Shown here piece after piece: positions 56,900-64,000 of a stretch of 64,000 nt of DNA. Below the pieces are notes generated by a model. It searched no databases and was not told where the DNA came from. It worked only from the letters and a program-made list of their open reading frames with translations. This DNA is from Pandoraea bronchicola (GTDB taxonomy: Bacteria; Pseudomonadota; Gammaproteobacteria; Burkholderiales; Burkholderiaceae): the NCBI RefSeq assembly GCF_902459805.1, contig NZ_CABPST010000006.1, positions 1 through 64,000 on the forward strand, given 5' to 3'. The position numbers and the translations under genes are program-made. Each line of letters starts with the position of its first letter. Within the stretch, counting starts at the first letter, position 1.

Positions 56900-58462
56900 A
56901 TGCCCGTGTCCTTGCCCAAAGTCGTTACCTGTTGTCTCGGAGCCCCCAATCCAAACGAAAACTCACCACCATCGTCGGGGCGCACTTCTCTGGCCGGGGA
57001 GATGACTTCCATGGCGAACCGTAACGGTGTTGAGCGATCTCCGAACGCGCCCATCGCCGCCGTTGCGCCTGAGCCTGTGCCGGGTTCGTCCGGTCGTTCG
57101 GCTCGCCGGCTGGACATGGCCGCCGACTGGCACGAAAAGAAGACGCCGTCCGATGGCACGCCTGCGCCCATCCCCCTTTGGGGGCGCGATGAGCTGCCGC
57201 GCGACTGGGGGCCCCGGTCGGAGGCGCGGCGCTGGGCGCAACACCATGGCGTCAACCCGGCGGCGTTGATCTGCGTAGACGGCAAATGCACGCGTTTCGG
57301 CCTGATCGAACTGGGTGGGCACCGTTTCGTTGTCGGGCCCTCGGTAACGCCGCCAGAGGGGCAGGTGCTCACGCGTATGCTCAAGGCCAACCCGCAGATC
57401 GGGGCAATCTTCTGTGTCGAGCCGGGCACGATGAGCGATGGCGGTAAAGGTGCCGCGCCGCAGGCATCGGGATCGGGCTATCAGGAGCGGCCTGTGAGCC
57501 GGTACATCGCCAGCACGTTGCGTCCCAAGGCGGCGCAACCCGCCGACGAGACCCCGGCCGTGGTGGAGTCGCTCGTCTCGCTCCAGGGCGGACTGGCCCA
57601 CGTGCGATTCATGGAATTCACCGGCATGAAGCGTTTTGATGCCCAGATTTCCAGTGAGACGCTGTGGCACGCTGGCCGGGGCGTGGCGGAGTTCATGCAG
57701 TTGAATCCGGGCAAGATCGCACTGGTTTGTTCGGAGAGCGGCATTGCCCGTCCGTGCGCCGTGATCGCCAGTGCGGCACTGCAACTGGAACAGGGCGAGG
57801 CAAGTCTGCGCAATCGCCTGAGCGAGCAAGTCATCGGCCAACGCGCCAGTCAAAGCGATCACCATATCAATCTGGCGGCCCGAAGTTTCGATCTGATTGC
57901 CGAGTTCGTCAGGCTGCTCGATCTGCTTCGAAGCCCGGGGCGGGGAGACCTCAATCAGGAGCGAAAAATCCATCTGCTCAAAGCGCGATTGCCCGAATTG
58001 AGCACCGGTCAATATGCCAGCGTGGACTGGGGCAGCGATGCTGCGCGCCGTGCACTGGCGACACTTCTCGAAGACAATTTCGCCCGCGTTTCGCCTGCAC
58101 TCAGTTCCGGCGGTTTGCCTCCCGGCACGGCATTGCTCTGGATTTGCGATGAATTCGATGTGCAGCGTGGTGTCAGGTTCCTGAACTCCGGCTACGTCTA
58201 CGGCCATGTCGACCGGATCTCGCAGGAGGATATCGAACCGGACCATCAGAACGCGATCCGGTTGGTGACGGTCGATGATGAAGGGCTGACCTGCGACAAC
58301 AAGTACTACGATGTCGCGTCGGTGGCCGAGTGGTATCGCCAATGCCGTCTTCGTTCCAGTGTGATGACGAGCCCGATTTCACGGGCCCCGGTCGTGGCGC
58401 TCCTTGTGCGCGATGCCGAAAGGGCGAGGCTCGAGCCGCTATTTCGCCGCAGCGCTGGGTAA
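56900..58462 (+). CDS. Hypothetical 520-residue protein with PTP-like and U-box-like segments
   Basis: GGAG seven bases upstream supports the start at 56900. Residues 1-90 are Ser/Pro/Asn-rich and probably disordered. Residues about 95-320 follow a tyrosine/dual-specificity phosphatase-like order, ending in VCSESGIARPCAVIASAAL (Cys277, Arg284), where the P-loop has one residue too many for CX5R. So it may be inactive, divergent or a chance match. Residues about 455-505 (LTCDNKYYDVASVAEWYRQ ... SPISRAPV) resemble a U-box of the NleG type. Both readings are by eye only. The gene interrupts an otherwise conserved housekeeping run (fba to purC), suggesting insertion. A secreted host-directed protein is inference. 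Confidence 0.6.
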   Translation: MPVSLPKVVTCCLGAPNPNENSPPSSGRTSLAGEMTSMANRNGVERSPNAPIAAVAPEPVPGSSGRSARRLDMAADWHEKKTPSDGTPAPIPLWGRDELPRDWGPRSEARRWAQHHGVNPAALICVDGKCTRFGLIELGGHRFVVGPSVTPPEGQVLTRMLKANPQIGAIFCVEPGTMSDGGKGAAPQASGSGYQERPVSRYIASTLRPKAAQPADETPAVVESLVSLQGGLAHVRFMEFTGMKRFDAQISSETLWHAGRGVAEFMQLNPGKIALVCSESGIARPCAVIASAALQLEQGEASLRNRLSEQVIGQRASQSDHHINLAARSFDLIAEFVRLLDLLRSPGRGDLNQERKIHLLKARLPELSTGQYASVDWGSDAARRALATLLEDNFARVSPALSSGGLPPGTALLWICDEFDVQRGVRFLNSGYVYGHVDRISQEDIEPDHQNAIRLVTVDDEGLTCDNKYYDVASVAEWYRQCRLRSSVMTSPISRAPVVALLVRDAERARLEPLFRRSAG

Positions 58463-58656
58463 GCCTGACGGCCCGTCATCGTCCTGCGGGGCAACCGGCC
58501 GTGGTGCCGGGGGCTCGACGGCAACACCCGGCGGGTGGAGCGGCGTCGGGGCACAGGCGCGCCGCCCGATGACACGCCGGGGGCCGACATCTTCGTGAAT
58601 CGCCCCCCGACGCGCGTATAATTACGCCTTTGCCCTTCCTGACATTGGGTCCCGCC

Positions 58657-59562
58657 GTGACTACCCCCGCTCTGAACGCCCTGTACGAATCCTCCCTCAA
58701 GAGCCTGCCGCTGCTCTCGCGCGGCAAAGTGCGCGATAACTACGCCGTCGGCGACGACAAGCTGCTGATCGTAACGACGGACCGCCTCTCGGCGTTCGAC
58801 GTGATCATGGGCGAGCCGATTCCGGGCAAGGGCCGTGTGCTCAACCAGATGGCCAACTTCTGGTTCGACAAGCTGGCGCACGTTGTGCCGAATCACCTGA
58901 CGGGCGTGGCACCCGAGACGGTGGTGTCCGCCGACGAAGCCGGCCAGGTCGCCGGCCGCGCGGTCGTCGTCAAGCGCCTCAAACCGATCCTCGTGGAAGC
59001 CGTGGTGCGTGGCTATCTGGCCGGCAGCGGCTGGAAGGACTATCAGGCGACGGGAGCCGTGTGCGGCGTGAAGTTGCCCGCTGGTCTGCAAAATGCACAG
59101 CAACTGCCCGAGCCGATCTTCACCCCGGCGGCCAAGGCCGAGCTGGGCGAGCACGACGAGAACATCAGCTTCGACGACATGGTGAGCCGCATCGGCCGCG
59201 AACTCGCCGAGCAGATCCGCGAGATTTCGATTCGTCTGTACAAGGAAGCGGCGGCTTACGCGGCCACGCGTGGCATCATCATCGCCGACACGAAGTTCGA
59301 ATTCGGTCTGGACGACGATGGCAAGCTTCACCTCATGGACGAAGCGCTGACGGCCGATTCCTCGCGTTTCTGGCCTGCCGATTCGTACGCTGTGGGCAGC
59401 AACCCGCCGTCGTTCGACAAGCAGTTCGTGCGTGACTGGCTCGAGACCCAGCCGTGGGGCAAGACGCCGCCTGCACCGAAGCTGCCGGACGAAGTCATCG
59501 AGAAGACGGCTGCCAAGTACCGCGAGGCGCTCGAGCGCCTGACCGGCCAGCAACTGGCCTGA
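58657..59562 (+). CDS. purC: Phosphoribosylaminoimidazole-succinocarboxamide synthase
   Basis: From the GTG at 58657 the 301-residue protein has [27 protein letters not shown] and the SAICAR synthetase core ([47 protein letters not shown]). It joins CAIR and aspartate in de novo purine synthesis. The first of three consecutive pur genes. A TTG further upstream extends the frame without family support. Confidence 0.96.
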   Translation: MTTPALNALYESSLKSLPLLSRGKVRDNYAVGDDKLLIVTTDRLSAFDVIMGEPIPGKGRVLNQMANFWFDKLAHVVPNHLTGVAPETVVSADEAGQVAGRAVVVKRLKPILVEAVVRGYLAGSGWKDYQATGAVCGVKLPAGLQNAQQLPEPIFTPAAKAELGEHDENISFDDMVSRIGRELAEQIREISIRLYKEAAAYAATRGIIIADTKFEFGLDDDGKLHLMDEALTADSSRFWPADSYAVGSNPPSFDKQFVRDWLETQPWGKTPPAPKLPDEVIEKTAAKYREALERLTGQQLA

Positions 59563-59578
59563 GCGGGGCATCGAAGAC

Positions 59579-60085
59579 ATGAGCGAGAAACAAGCCGTGG
59601 CGCCGCGCGTTGGCGTGGTGATGGGGTCCAACTCGGACTGGGAAGTGATGAAGAACGCGGCCGCCATTCTGGCCGAGTTCGGTGTGCCTTACGAGGCACA
59701 GGTTGTCTCCGCGCATCGCATGCCGGACGACATGTTCCGTTATGCGGAAGCGGCCCGCGAGCGCGGCCTGGTCGCGATTATCGCGGGGGCGGGCGGCGCC
59801 GCCCATCTGCCGGGCATGATCGCTGCCAAGACGACCGTGCCGGTGCTGGGTGTGCCGGTGCCGAGCAAGTATCTGCGCGGCGAAGATTCGCTGCTCTCGA
59901 TCGTCCAGATGCCCAAGGGCGTGCCGGTCGCCACGTTCGCCATCGGCGAGGCGGGCGCGGCCAACGCGGCATTGTTCGCAGTCGCCATGCTCGCGGCCGA
60001 CGACAAGACGCTTGCCGGCAAGCTCGACGCGTTCCGTGCGAAGCAGACCGAAGCCGCGCGCGGCATGTCGCTGCCCACGCTGTAA
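59579..60085 (+). CDS. purE: N5-carboxyaminoimidazole ribonucleotide mutase
   Basis: The 168-residue protein has the PurE class I pattern [41 protein letters not shown] and the C-terminal [14 protein letters not shown]. It moves the carboxyl group of N5-CAIR to give CAIR. It lies 16 bp after purC and pairs with the downstream purK. Confidence 0.97.
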   Translation: MSEKQAVAPRVGVVMGSNSDWEVMKNAAAILAEFGVPYEAQVVSAHRMPDDMFRYAEAARERGLVAIIAGAGGAAHLPGMIAAKTTVPVLGVPVPSKYLRGEDSLLSIVQMPKGVPVATFAIGEAGAANAALFAVAMLAADDKTLAGKLDAFRAKQTEAARGMSLPTL

Positions 60086-60127
60086 AAAACAAGAACGTCC
60101 CCCGCTACTGTCAGCGCCTCAACGAAG

Positions 60128-61321
60128 ATGAATTCTGCCTCCGCTACGCCTGTCCTTCCCGGCCAATGGCTGGGTATGCTGGGCGGCGGCCAACTCGGCC
60201 GCATGTTCTGTTTTGCCGCGCAATCGATGGGCTATCGGGTCTGTGTCCTCGATCCGGACCCGCGCTGTCCGGCGGGTGCTGTCGCCGATCGCCTGATCGT
60301 CGCCGACTACCGCGACGAGACGGCGCTCTCCGAGCTGGCCGCGCTGTGCCCTGCCGTGTCGACCGAGTTCGAGAATGTGCCGGCCGAGTCGCTCGACTTC
60401 CTTGCAACCTCCACGACCGTGAGCCCCGCGGGGCGTTGCGTCGCGATTGCACAGGATCGGGTAGCAGAGAAGCGTTTCATCGAAAGCTGCGGTGTGCCCG
60501 TGGCGCCGCATCTGGTCATCGAATCGAACGAGGCGATGGCCGCCATCGGCGATGCGGCCATTGAGATGGTGCTGCCTGGCATTCTGAAGACGGCGCGTCT
60601 GGGCTATGACGGCAAGGGGCAGGTGCGCGTGAACACGGTAGCCGAGGCCCGCGACGCTTATGCGGCGCTTGGCGGCGTGCCGTGTGTGCTGGAAAAGCGC
60701 CTGGCGCTGGCCTTCGAAGTCTCGGTGCTGAGCGCACGCGGTGCCGATGGCTCGGTTGCCACGTATCCGCTCGCACAGAACGTGCATATCGACGGTATTC
60801 TCGCCACGACCACCGTCCCGGCACCCGACGCCGCCCCGGTACTGGCGGACGCCGCACGCGCTGCGGCGGCGACGATTGCGTCGAAGATGGACTACGTGGG
60901 CGTGCTTTGCGTCGAGTTCTTCATTCTCAAGGATGGTTCGCTCGTCGCCAATGAAATGGCGCCGCGTCCGCACAACAGCGGTCACTACACGATCGACGCC
61001 TGTGCGGCCAGCCAGTTCGAGCAGCAAGTGCGTGCGATGGCCGGGCTGCCGCTCGGTGAGACGCGTCAACACTCGCCGGCTGTGATGCTCAATGTGCTTG
61101 GCGACGTATGGTTCCAAGGCGCGCACAAGGATCAGCCGCGCACGCCGGCGTGGGCCGACGTGGTGGCGCTGCCGTCGGCACGTCTGCATCTGTACGGCAA
61201 GGAAGACGCCCGCGTGGGCCGCAAGATGGGCCACATCACGTTTGCCGGGGCGTCGCTGGACGAAGCCCGCAAGGCGTGCGTGACGGCCGCGGCGAGCCTC
61301 AATATTCCGTTGGAAGACTGA
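60128..61321 (+). CDS. purK: N5-carboxyaminoimidazole ribonucleotide synthase
   Basis: The 397-residue ATP-grasp enzyme starts with [11 protein letters not shown] and has [25 protein letters not shown] and the metal-binding [25 protein letters not shown] (read in parts). It carboxylates AIR with ATP and bicarbonate to feed PurE. It follows purE by 42 bp and ends three bases before the Sua5-type gene start. Confidence 0.96.
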   Translation: MNSASATPVLPGQWLGMLGGGQLGRMFCFAAQSMGYRVCVLDPDPRCPAGAVADRLIVADYRDETALSELAALCPAVSTEFENVPAESLDFLATSTTVSPAGRCVAIAQDRVAEKRFIESCGVPVAPHLVIESNEAMAAIGDAAIEMVLPGILKTARLGYDGKGQVRVNTVAEARDAYAALGGVPCVLEKRLALAFEVSVLSARGADGSVATYPLAQNVHIDGILATTTVPAPDAAPVLADAARAAAATIASKMDYVGVLCVEFFILKDGSLVANEMAPRPHNSGHYTIDACAASQFEQQVRAMAGLPLGETRQHSPAVMLNVLGDVWFQGAHKDQPRTPAWADVVALPSARLHLYGKEDARVGRKMGHITFAGASLDEARKACVTAAASLNIPLED

Positions 61322-61324
61322 GCG

Positions 61325-62377
61325 ATGACGTCGCCCCAAGCGCCGCGCATCGTGATGCCGCCAGCCGACGCGATCACGCAGGCGGCCGAACAGCTCGCGG
61401 CCGGTGAACTGGTCGCGTTCCCGACGGAAACGGTCTACGGCCTCGGCGGCGATGCGGAGAACCCGGCGGCCGTCGCGGCGATCTACGCTGCAAAGGGCCG
61501 CCCGGCGAATCATCCTGTCATCGTTCACTTTTCGCCGGAAGGTGACCCCGGTTACTGGAGCGATGACGTCACGCCTGCTGCGCGCAAGCTGATGGACGCG
61601 TTCTGGCCCGGCCCGCTCACGCTGATTCTCAAGCGCGCACCGCATATTCCCGATGCCGTCTCCGGTGGACAGGATTCGGTCGGGCTGCGTTGCCCGTCGC
61701 ATCCGGTGGCGCAGGCATTGCTGCGCGAGTTTGCCCGGATCAAGGGCGGGCAGGGTGGGGTGGCTGCACCGTCGGCCAATCGTTTCGGTCAGGTAAGCCC
61801 GACTGCGGCACAGCATGTGCGCGACGAGTTCGCGGGACTGCCGGGCGTGACCGTGCATGTGCTCGATGGCGGCGAGGCCGCCGTGGGTATCGAGTCGACG
61901 ATTGTGGACTTGTCGCGCGGTTTCCCGGCGTTGCTGCGTCCCGGACACATCACACCCGAGCAGGTCGCAGCGGTATTGGGCGAGATGCCGCGACTGCCCG
62001 GACAGGACAGCGACGCACCGCGCGCGTCGGGCACGCTCAAGGCGCATTACGCGCCGCGCACGCCGCTGTATCTGTGCGACGCGAGTCAATTCGCGCCGGC
62101 GCTGGCTGTGCGTCCTGACGGCGAGCGCGTGGCGGTGGTGGCCTTTGCGCCAACGCTGGCGGCGCTACCGGCCAGCGTTGGCGCGTCGGCCGATGTGGTG
62201 ACGATCGTGCTGCCGGCGACACCTGCTGCACTCGCGACCGACCTTTACGCGATGCTGCGACGGCTCGATCGCGCCAACGTGACGCACATCCTGTTCGAGC
62301 GCCTGCCCGATACGCCTGAGTGGGCGGCAGTCGGCGACCGTCTCGGCCGCGCCGCTGCGGCGTTCGAGCGCGCGTAG
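61325..62377 (+). CDS. L-threonylcarbamoyladenylate synthase (two-domain Sua5 type)
   Basis: The 350-residue protein has the YrdC/TsaC fold (ELVAFPTETVYGLGGDAEN, AAKGRPANHPVIVHF, PAPSANRFGQVSPTAAQHV in parts) and a C-terminal Sua5 domain, as in the longer bacterial Sua5. It makes threonylcarbamoyl-AMP from threonine, bicarbonate and ATP for t6A37 in tRNAs reading ANN codons. It begins right after purK and is probably transcribed with the pur genes, as in relatives. Confidence 0.95.
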   Translation: MTSPQAPRIVMPPADAITQAAEQLAAGELVAFPTETVYGLGGDAENPAAVAAIYAAKGRPANHPVIVHFSPEGDPGYWSDDVTPAARKLMDAFWPGPLTLILKRAPHIPDAVSGGQDSVGLRCPSHPVAQALLREFARIKGGQGGVAAPSANRFGQVSPTAAQHVRDEFAGLPGVTVHVLDGGEAAVGIESTIVDLSRGFPALLRPGHITPEQVAAVLGEMPRLPGQDSDAPRASGTLKAHYAPRTPLYLCDASQFAPALAVRPDGERVAVVAFAPTLAALPASVGASADVVTIVLPATPAALATDLYAMLRRLDRANVTHILFERLPDTPEWAAVGDRLGRAAAAFERA

Positions 62378-62411
62378 GGCGTCAGTTTCCATTCGGCAGC
62401 GGGGCAACGCG

Positions 62412-63368
62412 TCACAGCGTTTTGCGCGATGCCCCGACGCTGCCCACACTTCCCACGTTCGCCGCGTTCGCCACGCTTCCCGGCAATCCGCCTTCCGATG
62501 CCGTAGCGGTCTGTCCGGTGGCCAATTGCGCCGCCTGCCACGCGTGCCGCCATTCGGGCGGCCCGAACAATGCCATCCACTTGTTACGCCATCCCTTCAT
62601 CGTGAAGACGTCGCGTGCCATCGTGCGCCATTCGTGAAACGTCAGCGTGATCGGGTTGTGCGTATGGATCTGGTCAACGATGCCGAATTCGCACGGCTCC
62701 GCCTCGCTTTCTTCCACATACGACCCGAACATCCGGTCCCAGATGACCAGCACACCCGCATAGTTGCGGTCGATGTAACGCGGATTGCGTGCGTGATGCG
62801 CACGGTGAATCGACGGTGTATTCAGCACATATTCGAGCCAGCCCAGTTTCGGAATCGCCTGCGTGTGGACGAAAAACTGGAAGGCGAGATTGAGCAGCAC
62901 CACGCCAACGATCTGTATCGGCGTGAAGCCGATGAGCGCCATCGGTGTCCAGAACAGCCACATGCCTGCGACCGGATACATCAGGCTTTGACGGAACGCG
63001 GTAGACAAATTGAGCCGTTCCGACGAGTGGTGTACGACGTGGGCCGCCCACATCCACCGTATACGGTGACTGGCACGATGAAACACGTAGTAGAGAAAGT
63101 CCTGCACGACGAAGAGCAGCAGGAACCCAACCCATCCGGCCGGCATCGTGTAAATGCGGTGATGGTCATACAGCCACGCGTAAAACGGCACGATCAGCAG
63201 CCACGCCAGCTTGTCCGCGCCCTGATGCATGAGGGCGAGCGTGGCGTTGCTGATGGTGTCCTTCAGGCTGTACATGCCGGGGCGGCGGCGTCGCCAATAC
63301 CAGGCTTCGATGCCAATGCACAACACGAACACCGGGGCGAGCGCCAGCAGAATCAACTCGACGTTCAT
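62412..63368 (-). CDS. Sterol desaturase / fatty acid hydroxylase family protein
   Basis: The 318-residue membrane protein has about four hydrophobic helices and the family's histidine clusters HRASH, HVVHHSSE and HRAHHARN, which bind a diiron site. Bacterial members hydroxylate or desaturate lipids, with mostly unknown substrates. The C-terminal tail (ANAANVGSVGSVGASRKTL) is encoded by five 9-bp repeats at 62436-62480. The ATG at 63368 is the natural start. It converges on the Sua5 gene. Confidence 0.92.
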   Translation of the reverse strand: MNVELILLALAPVFVLCIGIEAWYWRRRRPGMYSLKDTISNATLALMHQGADKLAWLLIVPFYAWLYDHHRIYTMPAGWVGFLLLFVVQDFLYYVFHRASHRIRWMWAAHVVHHSSERLNLSTAFRQSLMYPVAGMWLFWTPMALIGFTPIQIVGVVLLNLAFQFFVHTQAIPKLGWLEYVLNTPSIHRAHHARNPRYIDRNYAGVLVIWDRMFGSYVEESEAEPCEFGIVDQIHTHNPITLTFHEWRTMARDVFTMKGWRNKWMALFGPPEWRHAWQAAQLATGQTATASEGGLPGSVANAANVGSVGSVGASRKTL

Positions 63369-63549
63369 GACCTCGTGTCTCCTCACGATGGGGTCATCTG
63401 AACCGGTGCCCCTCGCCTCTTGGCGGATGCGGGCGAAGGTGGCACCGATGGAACGTCTATTCTGACCGGAATGCGGCGGGTCGGCATGCCAGTTAGAGGG
63501 AAACGTCAAATGCTCCGTCTTCGCGCGCCGGGCCGATGCGGCGTGCTGG

Positions 63550-64000
63550 TCAGCGGCCGTTTTCGTACACCCACGAGATGAGCGCGTCGTGAAACGCTCG
63601 AGCATTGCTCGCGCGTGGGTCGTTGACCAGCGAGACCACGACGTAGATGTCACCCGAACGCGTGCCGACATAGCCGGCCACTGCGCTCACGTCGTCAAGC
63701 GTGCCGGTCTTGATGTGCGCATTGCCGGCCACGTCGCGGTTCATCAGGCGGTTGCGCATGGTGCCGTCGACACCGACGGTCGGCATCGACTCCACGAGAA
63801 CCTGTCCGGTCGGGCTATTGATGCCGTGTTGCAGCAGGCGCGCCAGCTCGGCGGCACTGATGCGCTCGATGCGCGACAGGCCCGAGCCGTTTTCGACGAC
63901 GAGCCCCGGCATGGCGAGGTCGATTTTGTCGAGCCAGCGGTTGAGCACATCGCGCGAGCGCGCGAGGCTCGCGGGTGTGCGGTTGTTGTCGGCGGCGAGA
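63550..64000 (-). CDS. dacB: D-alanyl-D-alanine carboxypeptidase/endopeptidase DacB (PBP4), C-terminal part
   Basis: The frame is open through the window edge (reading ...NNRTPASLARSRDVLNRWL), so about 150 C-terminal residues are present. The second active-site motif appears as ENGSGLSR and the third as HIKTGTL, both characteristic of class C penicillin-binding peptidases, followed by the late VVVSLVNDP strand. It trims peptidoglycan peptides in the periplasm. The serine motif SxxK lies outside the window. Confidence 0.92.
   Translation of the reverse strand, partial: LAADNNRTPASLARSRDVLNRWLDKIDLAMPGLVVENGSGLSRIERISAAELARLLQHGINSPTGQVLVESMPTVGVDGTMRNRLMNRDVAGNAHIKTGTLDDVSAVAGYVGTRSGDIYVVVSLVNDPRASNARAFHDALISWVYENGR

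Noticed and set aside
60119-62089. 656-residue frame antisense to purK and the Sua5-type gene
   Set aside because: Same shadow pattern; the plus-strand genes are unmistakable enzymes.

Overview
The window is high-GC, gene-dense chromosomal DNA of a betaproteobacterium, most likely a Burkholderiaceae member such as Pandoraea or a close relative of Burkholderia. This is inferred from the 5S rRNA tail, a DUF4148 small exported protein, a CIRCE-controlled groESL operon, the order pgk-pyk-fba followed by purC-purE-purK and a Sua5-type gene, and waaF next to a zf-CHCC protein. I saw no phage, insertion sequence, CRISPR array or tRNA gene.

Layout. 1-111: end of a 5S rRNA gene and its terminator. 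112-1028: no recognisable gene, an 11-bp tandem repeat and a perfect hairpin terminator. 1029-11626 (minus strand): a ten-gene, mostly stop/start-overlapping operon running LysR regulator, FAD monooxygenase-like protein, dipeptide-type ABC transporter (two permeases, two ATPases, binding protein), BAAT-type thioesterase and two AhpD-like proteins; it looks like an uptake-and-oxidation pathway for an unknown organic substrate. 12010-23533: single genes and small regulator/target pairs (exonuclease/GIY-YIG fusion, SDR with a divergent MerR, GST-like protein, diguanylate cyclase, GntR regulator, alpha/beta hydrolase, XRE-cupin with GNAT). 23955-29183: three-part exported molybdenum hydroxylase (molybdopterin subunit, 2Fe-2S subunit, triheme cytochrome c lipoprotein). 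29230-37585: YafY-type regulator with a VOC protein, then an exported methionine-sulfoxide repair set (msrB, DipZ-like, msrA) divergent from a two-component system, then a lipoprotein. 37763-40027: groESL with promoter, CIRCE and terminator.

40048-51785: LysR/MFS and MarR/EamA regulator-transporter pairs, moaC, a BepA-like M48 protease, a YheT-type hydrolase group, waaF, a zinc-finger protein and azlCD. 51872-62377: lower glycolysis (pgk, pyk, fba), then an unusual pair (a small exported protein and a 520-residue protein with phosphatase-like and U-box-like segments), then purC, purE, purK and a Sua5-type tRNA modification gene. 62412-64000: sterol-desaturase family protein and the C-terminal part of a DacB-type peptidase.

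The most interesting items are the 520-residue protein at 56900-58462, which resembles a host-directed effector placed inside a housekeeping cluster; a dispersed family of 9-bp tandem repeats inside several coding regions; the msr/DipZ/two-component locus; the ten-gene oxidation/uptake operon; and several clear palindromic operators between divergent genes. All domain calls come from reading motifs by eye; no database search was possible.
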